The notes under the pieces: generated by a model
Database searches by the model: none
The model's input: the letters and a program-made list of their open reading frames with translations, nothing else
Told to the model about the DNA's origin: nothing
Translations under genes and position numbers: made by a program
Shown: positions 1 through 5,160 of the stretch, in pieces
Layout of the letters: every line of letters starts with the position of its first letter
How positions within the stretch are numbered: position 1 is the stretch's first letter
Source of the DNA: an uncultured Dysosmobacter sp.
GTDB lineage: Bacteria > Bacillota > Clostridia > Oscillospirales > Oscillospiraceae
Direction of reading: 5' to 3'
NCBI GenBank assembly: GCA_934504065.1
Contig: CAKSVQ010000151.1
Location: forward strand, 1-5,249
Length of the DNA: 5,249 bases

Positions 1-622
1 GGGAATGGGTGGCGTCCACCTCGTCCTTGCGGTATACACGGCCGGGGGAGATCATGCGGATGGGCACGCCGTGCTCTTCCATGGCGCGGATCTGCATGGG
101 AGAGGTCTGGGTGCGCAGCAGCACGCGGGAATCCTCCGTGAGATAGAACGTGTCGGACCACTCCCGGGCGGGATGGTCGGCAGGGGTGTTGAGCTTAGTG
201 AAGTTATAGTCCTCCTGCTCGATCTCCGGGCCGTCGAAGATCTCAAAGCCCATGTTGATGAAAATTTCCTTGAATTCGTCCAACGCGGTGTACATGGGGT
301 GCTTGTGGCCGATCTCCACCTTTTTGCCGGGGATGGTCACGTCCACGGTCTCGGCCTCCAGCTTGGCCTCCAGCGCCTTTTCAGCGAGGATGGCGGACTG
401 GCTCTCAATGGCCTTTTCCACGGCGGCGCGCACCTCGTTGGCCATCTGGCCCATCACGGGGCGCAGCTCGGCGCTCAGGCCGCCCATCTGCTTCAAAAGC
501 GCTGTCAGCTCGCCCTTTTTTCCAAGGTACTTCACCCGCAGGGCTTCCAGCTCAGCGGCGGCCTTGGTGCCGGAAATGGATTCCAGCGCCCCGGCGCGGA
601 TAGCTTCCAGTTGTTCTTTCAT
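1..622 (-). CDS. pheS: Phenylalanine--tRNA ligase alpha subunit, N-terminal part (cut by window edge)
   Basis: PheS is the catalytic subunit of the alpha2-beta2 cytoplasmic enzyme that charges tRNA-Phe with phenylalanine. The minus strand is open from an ATG at 622-620 to the window edge, giving 207 complete codons of a protein usually about 340 residues long. Residues 1 to about 85 are charged and helix-rich, matching the N-terminal coiled-coil arm (for example KYLGKKGELTALLKQMG near residue 30). The class II catalytic core begins near residue 105 with HKHPMYTALDEF. RTQTSPMQIRAM starts at residue 170 and GRVYRKDEVDATHS at residue 194, both diagnostic for PheS. The start is supported by AAAGGAG at 639-633, ten bases upstream. 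A Phe T-box leader precedes it, so charging of tRNA-Phe should control expression. pheT would be expected beyond the left edge but is not in the window. Confidence 0.97.
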   Translation of the reverse strand, partial: MKEQLEAIRAGALESISGTKAAAELEALRVKYLGKKGELTALLKQMGGLSAELRPVMGQMANEVRAAVEKAIESQSAILAEKALEAKLEAETVDVTIPGKKVEIGHKHPMYTALDEFKEIFINMGFEIFDGPEIEQEDYNFTKLNTPADHPAREWSDTFYLTEDSRVLLRTQTSPMQIRAMEEHGVPIRMISPGRVYRKDEVDATHS

Positions 623-700
623 AAAAGTTAAACTCCTTTGTTTGGAATGGGATCACATTGCGCTGTGTGCGGACCGTGCGCGGCGGGGGAGGGCCTTGCG

Positions 701-741
701 AAAAAAGAAAAGCCCCTCGTCCCATCCTTGGGACGAAAGGC
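701..741 (-). terminator. Intrinsic terminator of the pheS T-box leader
   Basis: On the minus strand GCCTTTCGTCCCA (741-729) pairs with TGGGACGAGGGGC (724-712) over 13 positions, two of them G-U, around a 4-nt loop. TTTTCTTTTTT (711-701) follows directly. This is a classic rho-independent terminator. It starts just downstream of the T-box bulge, so it is the off-state structure that the antiterminator competes with. Confidence 0.93.
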
Positions 742-935
742 AAGCCCTTCCGCGGTACCACCCAAATTTGCGCCGCAGCGCACACTTGACGCCCCTGTAA
801 CGGTGGGCCTCCGGCCGTGTCTCCACGGCGGCTCCCGGGCGAACCGGACCGGGCGTCCGCAGTCTGGCTTGCAGCCGATGGCCAGACCTCTCTTGGCGGC
901 GTTTCGCGGTCATTTTCCCGTTCATCGCTAATAAT
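701..935 (-). promoter_or_regulatory. T-box riboswitch (tRNA-Phe sensing) upstream of pheS
   Basis: T-box leaders bind an uncharged tRNA through a specifier codon and through its CCA end, and then favour an antiterminator. On the minus strand the hallmark bulge TGGTACCGCG is present at 760-751, preceded by AAATTTGGG as in typical antiterminators. Further upstream is AGAGAG followed by an apical stem, GTCTGGC (887-881) pairing with GCCAGAC (868-862), whose loop ends in GCTGCAA. This matches the usual distal end of Stem I. A TTC at 843-841, just before GCCCGGGAGC, sits where the specifier is expected and reads as a Phe codon, consistent with pheS downstream. The CCGTTAC segment further on resembles the Stem III region. 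The element ends in an intrinsic terminator at 741-701. The exact 5' boundary and the specifier register are my inference; the T-box identity itself is firm. Confidence 0.93.
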
Positions 936-952
936 TACTGAATTACTGATTT

Positions 953-980
953 ACTATATCACAAAAAAGAGAAAATGCAA
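953..980 (-). promoter_or_regulatory. Sigma-A type promoter of the pheS T-box transcript
   Basis: On the minus strand a -35 box TTGCAT (980-975) is separated by 16 bases from a -10 box TATAGT (958-953), with an extended -10 TGA directly before it. The predicted start near 946 gives a leader of roughly 320 nt that contains the whole T-box. Two tandem copies of an 8-bp unit (AATTACTG on the plus strand, 933-948) lie across the predicted start; their meaning is unknown. Confidence 0.75.
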
Positions 981-1001
981 GAGCCGGACGGAGGAAATCT
1001 T

Positions 1002-1040
1002 GCAAAAACGGGGAAAAACGGCGGCGTTTTTGCGCAAAAA
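1002..1040. promoter_or_regulatory. Palindromes between the divergent pheS and nnrD promoters
   Basis: TTTTTGCGCAAAAA (1027-1040) is a perfect 14-bp palindrome ending four bases before the -35 box of the rightward promoter. It overlaps a second inverted repeat, GCAAAAACG (1002-1010) with CGTTTTTGC (1025-1033). The position between two divergent promoters fits an operator for a dimeric regulator, but I recognise no regulator-specific consensus. An RNA hairpin or simple AT-rich promoter flanking DNA is also possible. Confidence 0.35.
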
Positions 1041-1044
1041 GCGG

Positions 1045-1073
1045 TTGCGCGGGCCGGGTGGGCCTTTTATAAT
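1045..1073 (+). promoter_or_regulatory. Sigma-A type promoter for nnrD and downstream genes
   Basis: TTGCGC (1045-1050) is followed after 17 bases by a perfect TATAAT (1068-1073). The predicted start near 1080 leaves a short leader of about 28 nt before the nnrD ATG at 1108. Confidence 0.8.
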
Positions 1074-1107
1074 GAGGAAAACGGGGAAAGACGAGGAGGA
1101 AACGGAC

Positions 1108-1995
1108 ATGGAAGCAGGGCAATGGCTTTGGCAGGCGGACGCGGAGGCAGTGCACCGGGTGCTGCCGCCGCGCAAGGCGGACGGCCACAAGGGGGATTTC
1201 GGCAAGGTGCTGGCCGTGGGCGGCGCGGTGGGCTATACCGGGGCGCCCTATCTCTGTGCCCACGCCGCCGTGCGCAGTGGGTGCGGACTGGTGTATCTGG
1301 GCGTTCCGGAGGGCATCTGGAGCGTGGAGGCGGTGAAGTGCACCTCGGCCATGCCCTTTCCCCTGCCGGAAAAGGACGGGATGCTGGCACTCGCCGCCTT
1401 TGACGCGGTGATGGAGCGGCTGCGGGGGTGCGACGTGCTGGCCCTCGGCCCCGGCCTTGGCCGGGGAGAGGAGGCGGCCGGAGTTGTGCGGCGCATCCTG
1501 CGGGAGACGGAAAAGCCCGTGGTGCTGGATGCCGACGGCATAAACGCGCTGGAAGGGCATATAGATGTGTTGGACAGCCGCCGGGGCCGCGTGACGGTGC
1601 TGACGCCCCACGACGGCGAGTTTGCCCGCATTGGCGGCGACATATCCGCGCCGGACCGGGCAAGCGCCGCCCGGGCGTTTGCCGTGGCCCACGGGTGCTG
1701 TCTGGTGCGCAAGGGCCACCGCACCGTGACGGCGGGGCCGGACGGCACGGCGTGGGAGAACACCACCGGAAATTCCGGTCTTGCCAAGGGCGGCAGCGGC
1801 GACGTGCTGACGGGGATCATTGCCTCCCTGCTGGCGCAGGGGGCCGCGCCCACAGAAGCGGCCATGGCCGGGGTGTGGCTCCATGGCCGGGCGGGCGATC
1901 TGGCGGCGGAGGAACTGACGCCTTACGCCATGACCCCGCTGGACGCGGCGGAGCACCTGCCCGCGGCTTTTGCAGAAATCGTTGAGAGGATCTAG
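1108..1995 (+). CDS. nnrD: ADP-dependent (S)-NAD(P)H-hydrate dehydratase, stand-alone form
   Basis: The enzyme converts damaged NADH or NADPH hydrate back to the normal cofactor, using ADP, in the cytoplasm. The 295-residue product is a ribokinase-fold YjeF C-terminal (CARKD) domain from end to end. GDFGKVLAVGGAVGYTGAP spans about residues 29-47, LGPGLG is at 113-118, VLDADGIN is around 139-146, LTPHDGEF starts at 165, and GNSGLAKGGSGD is at 221-232 with Asp232 as the expected conserved acidic residue. The ATG at 1108 is chosen because AGGAGG (1094-1099) lies eight bases upstream and a perfect -10 box precedes it; the frame is open further upstream but has no such signals. The N-terminal NAD(P)HX epimerase domain (YjeF_N/NnrE) found in many bifunctional clostridial proteins is absent, so this resembles B. 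subtilis YxkO. It is the first gene of the rightward group, and a new ribosome site overlaps its stop codon. Confidence 0.95.
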   Translation: MEAGQWLWQADAEAVHRVLPPRKADGHKGDFGKVLAVGGAVGYTGAPYLCAHAAVRSGCGLVYLGVPEGIWSVEAVKCTSAMPFPLPEKDGMLALAAFDAVMERLRGCDVLALGPGLGRGEEAAGVVRRILRETEKPVVLDADGINALEGHIDVLDSRRGRVTVLTPHDGEFARIGGDISAPDRASAARAFAVAHGCCLVRKGHRTVTAGPDGTAWENTTGNSGLAKGGSGDVLTGIIASLLAQGAAPTEAAMAGVWLHGRAGDLAAEELTPYAMTPLDAAEHLPAAFAEIVERI

Positions 1996-2010
1996 GAGGA
2001 GTTTGGGGTG
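1994..2010 (+). promoter_or_regulatory. Strong ribosome site and GTG start, separated from the lipoprotein core by element copy A
   Basis: AGGAGGAG (1994-2001) overlaps the nnrD stop codon and sits six bases before a GTG at 2008. This is textbook spacing for a translationally coupled downstream gene. The frame from 2008 is in register with the lipoprotein gene and has no stop up to 2925, giving a possible 305-residue product. The first 100 or so codons, however, are read from the structured repeat, so the lipobox would be buried near residue 122. I read this as the original start of the lipoprotein gene, now cut off from its signal-peptide codons. The alternative is that the long reading frame is really used. 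Confidence 0.55.
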
Positions 2011-2055
2011 CGCAAGGGGATGTGCGTACCAAGGATAGCCGGGCTTATCAAAAAA

Positions 2056-2341
2056 GCCTCGCAGAGTTTCGCGCCCGCAGGCGCGAAAGGCGTGAAATCG
2101 GTGTTTTCCGGCGGCATGTACGTCGGAAAACACTCTTTGCGCGGAGCGTGTGGAAATAGCCGAAGCGCCGCCAGCGGCGGATGTAGCGAGGCTGTTTCGA
2201 GGAAGCGGCACGATTGGCGGCGCAAACAGCGCCGGGAATCGTATTGCCGCGACGGTGACGAATTGGCCGCTTGCGGCCAACCGAGGCACGGAGCGCAGCG
2301 AAGCTTCTTCGAGCAAGTGACGAAGTTACTTGCTCGAGGAA
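2056..2341 (+). repeat. Structured intergenic element, copy A
   Basis: This copy of a two-copy element shows nested pairing throughout. An outer stem GCCTCG (2056-2061) pairs with CGAGGC (2282-2287). A 9-bp hairpin with CGCA loop spans 2067-2088. A 10-bp hairpin GTGTTTTCCG/CGGAAAACAC spans 2101-2133 with a 13-nt loop. GAAATAGCC (2153-2161) pairs with GGCTGTTTC (2190-2198) around a CGCCG/CGGCG hairpin. ACGATT (2210-2215) pairs with AATCGT (2237-2242) around GGCGC/GCGCC. TTGGCCGC/GCGGCCAA spans 2263-2280. A terminal hairpin of 17 bp with a 3-nt loop spans 2305-2341. Positions 2158-2257 match copy B (4273-4372) at 96 of 100 bases, and stem differences between the copies are compensated. No transposase or terminal duplication is visible. 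I cannot name a known family; a dispersed non-autonomous repeat or a structured RNA are both possible. Confidence 0.9.
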
Positions 2342-2925
2342 TGATAACGCTCTGCCTGCTGCTTTCCGGCTGCGGCGGAGGGGAGGAGACCGCGCCGCTG
2401 CGCCAGAGCTACCACGACATGGCCGGATGCGCCATGGAAGCGGAGGTAACGTGCGCGCAGGCGGGGGCTGAGTGGACGGCGCAGCTGCGGTGCGACTACG
2501 TCCCCGGCGGCGAGAGCACGGTGGAGGTCCTTGCGCCGGAGGAGATCGCCGGGGTGCGGGCGCTGCTGAGGGACACGGACTGGAGTCTGGAATACGACGG
2601 GCTGTGCCTAAACGCCGGGGCGCTGAGCCGGGAAGAGCTCAGCCCGGCGGAGTGCCTGCCCCGGATGATGGATGCCCTGCGGGACGGCTGGCTGCTGGAG
2701 GAGAACGAGGAGACGTGGGATGGCGTGGAGTGCCTGCGGCTGTGCGTGGACCAGAGCGGGCAGCAGGCGGAAAAGCTGCTCACCACCCTCTGGCTGCGCG
2801 TGGACAACGGCATGCCCCTGCGGGGGGAGATCGCCGTGGACGGGGAAATAATTTTAACGGCGGAGTTTACGGCCTTTTCCTTTTATGATACAATAGATGA
2901 CCGGGAAATTTCTCCCGATACATAG
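2317..2925 (+). CDS. Small lipoprotein, possibly LolA/YdcC/GerS-like; start disturbed by repeat copy A
   Basis: The predicted 202-residue product starts MTKLLARGMITLCLLLSGC: two basic residues, a short hydrophobic stretch and a lipobox (LSGC) with Cys19. This suits a lipid-anchored protein on the outer face of the membrane. The mature part is acidic and lacks further membrane segments. It ends in a beta-rich stretch (LWLRVDNGMPLRGEIAVDGE, about residues 162-181) of the type seen in LolA-like lipoproteins. Its place directly before alr matches ydcC in B. subtilis and gerS beside alr2 in C. difficile; the family assignment rests mainly on that context. The start is uncertain. GTG 2317 gives the best signal peptide but has no Shine-Dalgarno and lies in the 5' arm of the repeat's terminal hairpin. 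ATG 2341 gives too short a signal. GTG 2008 has an excellent ribosome site but places about 100 repeat-encoded residues in front. Confidence 0.7.
   Translation: MTKLLARGMITLCLLLSGCGGGEETAPLRQSYHDMAGCAMEAEVTCAQAGAEWTAQLRCDYVPGGESTVEVLAPEEIAGVRALLRDTDWSLEYDGLCLNAGALSREELSPAECLPRMMDALRDGWLLEENEETWDGVECLRLCVDQSGQQAEKLLTTLWLRVDNGMPLRGEIAVDGEIILTAEFTAFSFYDTIDDREISPDT
2866..2894 (+). promoter_or_regulatory. Candidate promoter for alr inside the end of the lipoprotein gene
   Basis: TTTACG (2866-2871) and TACAAT (2889-2894) are 17 bases apart, matching four of six and five of six consensus bases. The local DNA is unusually AT-rich for this window. A start near 2901 would give alr its own leader of about 85 nt. 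Read-through from the nnrD promoter is not excluded. Confidence 0.5.
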
Positions 2926-2935
2926 ACAGAATCGC

Positions 2936-2959
2936 CCCGCAGGTGGAAATGCCTGCGGG
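2936..2959 (+). other. Hairpin in the alr leader
   Basis: CCCGCAGG (2936-2943) pairs perfectly with CCTGCGGG (2952-2959) around an 8-nt loop, 15 bases before the GAAGGTG ribosome site of alr. No T-run follows, so it is not an intrinsic terminator. It could stabilise the leader or modulate initiation, but nothing in the sequence decides this. Confidence 0.55.
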
Positions 2960-2986
2960 CGGGAAGAAAAATTGAAGGTGAATCAT

Positions 2987-4153
2987 ATGGAAGATACGAT
3001 CCTGCGGCGCACGTGGGCGGAGATCGATCTGGACGCGCTGGCCCACAATTACCGCCGGGCCAGAGAGCTGACCGGGCCCAACGTGAAATATCTGGGCGTG
3101 GTGAAGGCGGATGCCTACGGCCACGGCGCGGTGCAGGTATCCCGCAAGCTGGAAGCGCTGGGGGCGGACTATCTGGCCGTTTCCAGTCTGGACGAGGCGC
3201 GGGAGCTGCGCCACGGCGGCATCGCCGCGCCCATTCTCATTCTGGGCCACACGCCGCCGGAAATGGTGCCGGAGCTGATCCGCTACGGCATCACCCAGAC
3301 CGTTTCGGCGCAGGCCAAGGCCGAGGAGTACAGCGCCGCCGCCACGGCCTGCGGCGGCGAATTAAAGGTGCACATCAAGGTGGACACGGGCATGAGCCGT
3401 CTGGGCTTTCTGGTGCGGGGCGAGCATTTTGAGACCGGGGTGGCGGCCATCGCCGCCTCCTGTGCCCTGCCCCACCTGAACGCCGAGGGTATTTTCACCC
3501 ACTTCGCCGTTGCCGATGAGGACGGGGCGGACTGCGAGGCCTATACCCGGGAGCAGTTCCGGGTGTTCACGCAGGTGTGCCATGCGCTGGAGCAGCAGGG
3601 GCGGTGCTTTGCCATCCGCCACTGCGCCAACAGCGGCGCGCTGGCCCGGTATCCGGAGATGTATCTGGACATGGTGCGCCCCGGCATCGCCCTGTACGGC
3701 GCGGGGGACGACGCGGCCCGTCTGGGGCTGCGGCCCGTGATGACCCTGCGCTCCTGCGTGTCCACCATCAAGGTTTTTGAGCCGGACACCTGCGTCAGCT
3801 ACGGGCGCACGTTCCGCACCCAGCGCCGCACGCGGATGGGCGTGCTGCCCATCGGCTATGCCGACGGTTTTTTCCGGGGGCTTTCCAACCGGGCGTCGGT
3901 CATCACGGCCAGCGGTCCCGCCCCGATCCGGGGGCGCATCTGCATGGACATGACCATGATCGACCTGACGGACAAGCCGGAGGTGCACGTGGGCGACGAG
4001 GTGGAGCTGTTCGGCAAGCGGCAGACCGTGGACGAGCTGGCCCGTGTGCTGGGCACCATCCCCTACGAATTGACTTGTGCAGTCAGTAAGAGAGTTCCCA
4101 GAGTGTATATGGAAGACGGGAAAGAGGTAGAGCGCAGCCTGCGGATGCTGTGA
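2987..4153 (+). CDS. alr: Alanine racemase
   Basis: Alr is a cytoplasmic PLP enzyme that interconverts L- and D-alanine, supplying D-Ala for peptidoglycan. The 388-residue product has the usual family length. The PLP-binding motif VVKADAYGHGA carries the Schiff-base Lys40. VDTGMSRLGF holds Arg138, expected to help position substrate. NSGALARYPEMYLDMVRPG and the C-terminal beta domain follow. SYGRTF carries the second catalytic base Tyr272, PIGYADGF lies around residue 291, and GRICMDMTMIDL ends the active-site set, so all key residues are present. The ATG at 2987 is chosen because GAAGGTG (2974-2980) is six bases upstream and the protein then begins exactly at the family's usual N-terminus; the open frame before it has no ribosome site. 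It lies 61 bases after the lipoprotein gene and is followed by element copy B. Some related loci encode spore-associated Alr, but nothing here shows that role. Confidence 0.97.
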   Translation: MEDTILRRTWAEIDLDALAHNYRRARELTGPNVKYLGVVKADAYGHGAVQVSRKLEALGADYLAVSSLDEARELRHGGIAAPILILGHTPPEMVPELIRYGITQTVSAQAKAEEYSAAATACGGELKVHIKVDTGMSRLGFLVRGEHFETGVAAIAASCALPHLNAEGIFTHFAVADEDGADCEAYTREQFRVFTQVCHALEQQGRCFAIRHCANSGALARYPEMYLDMVRPGIALYGAGDDAARLGLRPVMTLRSCVSTIKVFEPDTCVSYGRTFRTQRRTRMGVLPIGYADGFFRGLSNRASVITASGPAPIRGRICMDMTMIDLTDKPEVHVGDEVELFGKRQTVDELARVLGTIPYELTCAVSKRVPRVYMEDGKEVERSLRML

Positions 4154-4174
4154 GTATTCACCAGATTGCTCAGA

Positions 4175-4457
4175 GCCTCGCAGAGTTTCGCGTCCGCAGA
4201 CGCGAAAGCTGTGTAATTCATATTTCACCGCGACATGTGCGTGGTGAAATATACTCTGCGCGGAGTGGAAACAGCCGAAGCGCCGCCAGCGGCGGATGAA
4301 GCGAGGCTGTTTCGAGGAAGCGGCACGATTGGCGGCGCGGACAGCGCCGGGAATCGTATCGCCGCGACGGTGGCACATTGGACGCGCAGCGGCCAAACGA
4401 GGCACGGAGCGGAGCGAATCTTTTTCAGGAAAGTGGCTCGGCCACTTTCCTGAAAGA
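4175..4457 (+). repeat. Structured intergenic element, copy B
   Basis: This second copy starts 21 bases after alr and lies in the same orientation as copy A. It has the same architecture. Outer GCCTCG (4175-4180) pairs with CGAGGC (4398-4403). The CGCA-loop hairpin spans 4186-4207. ATATTTCACC/GGTGAAATAT spans 4220-4252 with a 13-nt loop. GAAACAGCC (4268-4276) pairs with GGCTGTTTC (4305-4313). ACGATT (4325-4330) pairs with AATCGT (4352-4357) around GGCGC/GCGCC. The terminal hairpin of 17 bp with loop TCG spans 4421-4457. The TTGGCCGC stem of copy A is less perfect here (4378-4395). No ribosome site or credible coding frame lies inside. The terminal hairpin lacks a T-run on either strand, so it is a poor intrinsic terminator. 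It sits where mazE is expected between alr and mazF. Confidence 0.9.
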
Positions 4458-4497
4458 AAGTTCACGGAAACCATAAGCTCTGCATAGGATAGTGCGG

Positions 4498-4549
4498 GGC
4501 GCGGACGCCGGAATTTTTCCGCCCGGCGGGGCGAAGCGTATAAATTCCG
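4498..4549 (+). other. Tandem hairpins between element copy B and mazF
   Basis: GGCG (4498-4501) pairs with CGCC (4506-4509). Immediately after, CGGAATTT (4509-4516) pairs perfectly with AAATTCCG (4542-4549), enclosing CGCCC (4520-4524) with GGGCG (4529-4533). The two-level hairpin has no U-tract and no recognised motif. It may be part of a longer form of the repeat or a leader structure of mazF. Confidence 0.55.
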
Positions 4550-4576
4550 AAACGGCGTGGGAGAATGAAAGTGGCC

Positions 4577-4608
4577 TCACCGCAGGGGGACAGCCGTCCC
4601 GGCGGTGA
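4577..4608 (+). other. Hairpin just upstream of mazF
   Basis: TCACCGC (4577-4583) pairs with GCGGTGA (4602-4608), with inner GGGAC (4587-4591) and GTCCC (4596-4600). It ends about 15 bases before the GGCGGAG ribosome site of mazF, so it could influence mazF transcription or translation. No T-run follows. Confidence 0.6.
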
Positions 4609-4639
4609 CGGGTACTTCTTTCGGCGGAGTGTGAACTTT

Positions 4640-5008
4640 GTGGATACAACGGTCAAACGCGGTGATATTTACTATGCCGACCTCTCCCCGGTGGTCGGCA
4701 GCGAGCAGGGCGGCGTGCGCCCGGTGCTGATCATTCAAAACGACACGGGAAACCGATACAGCCCCACGGTGATCGCAGCGGCGATCACCTCCCAGACAGG
4801 CAAGGCCCGTCTGCCCACCCATATCGACCTGCCCGTCAACCCCAGCTGCGGCCTCAGCCGCAATTCGGTGGTACTGCTGGAGCAGGTGCGCACGCTGGAC
4901 AAAAAGCGCCTGCGGGAGCGGATGGGCCACGTGGAGGAGCCTGTGATGAATCAGGTGGACACGGCCATCGCGGTGAGCTTCGGATTACCCCACGAACAGC
5001 TTGTGTAA
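4640..5008 (+). CDS. mazF: MazF/NdoA family endoribonuclease toxin
   Basis: MazF toxins are small cytoplasmic dimers that cut single-stranded mRNA at short motifs; B. subtilis NdoA (116 residues) is the closest described relative that I recall. The 122-residue product contains [20 protein letters not shown] (about residues 5-24), [19 protein letters not shown] and [13 protein letters not shown]. Residues aligning with the NdoA active site are all present: Arg27, Thr50 and Gln82. A working nuclease is therefore predicted. The GTG at 4640 is chosen because it puts the protein two residues longer than NdoA at the N-terminus and GGCGGAG (4623-4629) is ten bases upstream. GTG 4631 is in frame but almost touches that site, and ATG 4565 would add 25 unrelated residues. 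The expected upstream antitoxin gene mazE is missing; the 486 bases after alr hold only repeats and hairpins. No clear promoter of its own is visible. Confidence 0.93.
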   Translation: MDTTVKRGDIYYADLSPVVGSEQGGVRPVLIIQNDTGNRYSPTVIAAAITSQTGKARLPTHIDLPVNPSCGLSRNSVVLLEQVRTLDKKRLRERMGHVEEPVMNQVDTAIAVSFGLPHEQLV

Positions 5009-5010
5009 GA

Positions 5011-5092
5011 AGAGGTTGACCAGCCTTTTAGACGGTTGGCCGTGGCCGCCTGAAGCGCCGCGGATGCGGAGGCAGCTTGTCAAAAAACCTCT
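5011..5092. repeat. Imperfect inverted repeat directly after mazF
   Basis: AGAGGTT (5011-5017) pairs with AACCTCT (5086-5092), and GAC (5018-5020) continues with GTC (5079-5081) across a bulge. Inside, CCAGCC (5020-5025) can pair with GGTTGG (5034-5039), and CCGC (5058-5061) with GCGG (5066-5069). It starts two bases after the mazF stop. There is no proper T-run for rightward termination. Its folded, GC-rich look resembles the other intergenic repeats, but the sequence is different. Confidence 0.5.
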
Positions 5093-5127
5093 GCTTTACG
5101 GAAAAGGTCCTATTCAGCAGGGGGAGT

Positions 5128-5151
5128 ACGAGGGGGCGGGAGCCCCTTCGT
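5128..5151. other. Ten-bp hairpin
   Basis: ACGAGGGGGC (5128-5137) pairs with GCCCCTTCGT (5142-5151), one pair being G-U, around loop GGGA. It has no T-run and lies in a gene-free stretch. Function unknown. Confidence 0.5.
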
Positions 5152-5160
5152 GTTGGATCG

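Noticed and set aside
943..2316. Long 457-codon open frame on the minus strand opposite nnrD and repeat copy A
   Set aside because: It is antisense to a clear NnrD with all motifs, its composition is His/Arg/Pro-rich as in GC-rich shadow frames, and no ribosome site or family motif supports it.
2056..2341. Element as an integron attC site or CRISPR repeat
   Set aside because: The core box sequences of attC (GTTRRRY type) are not at the ends, the element is much longer than attC sites, and there is no regular repeat-spacer spacing.
2056..4457. The repeat copies as insertion sequences or MITEs with target duplications
   Set aside because: No transposase frame is present. Short matches at the flanks (GATA around copy A, TTCAC around copy B) are too short to count as target-site duplications.
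4421..4457. Terminal hairpin of copy B as an intrinsic terminator for alr
   Set aside because: The stem is strong but is followed by AAGTTCACGG rather than a T-run, and the minus-strand reading gives no proper U-tract either.
3362..4474. 370-codon minus-strand frame opposite alr and repeat copy B
   Set aside because: It is a shadow of alr; its N-terminal part resembles the other shadow frame only because both read the repeat copies.
4565..4639. N-terminally extended MazF from ATG 4565
   Set aside because: GGGAGA abuts the ATG with no spacing, the extra 25 residues fall in a hairpin region, and MazF relatives begin close to the VKRGD motif.
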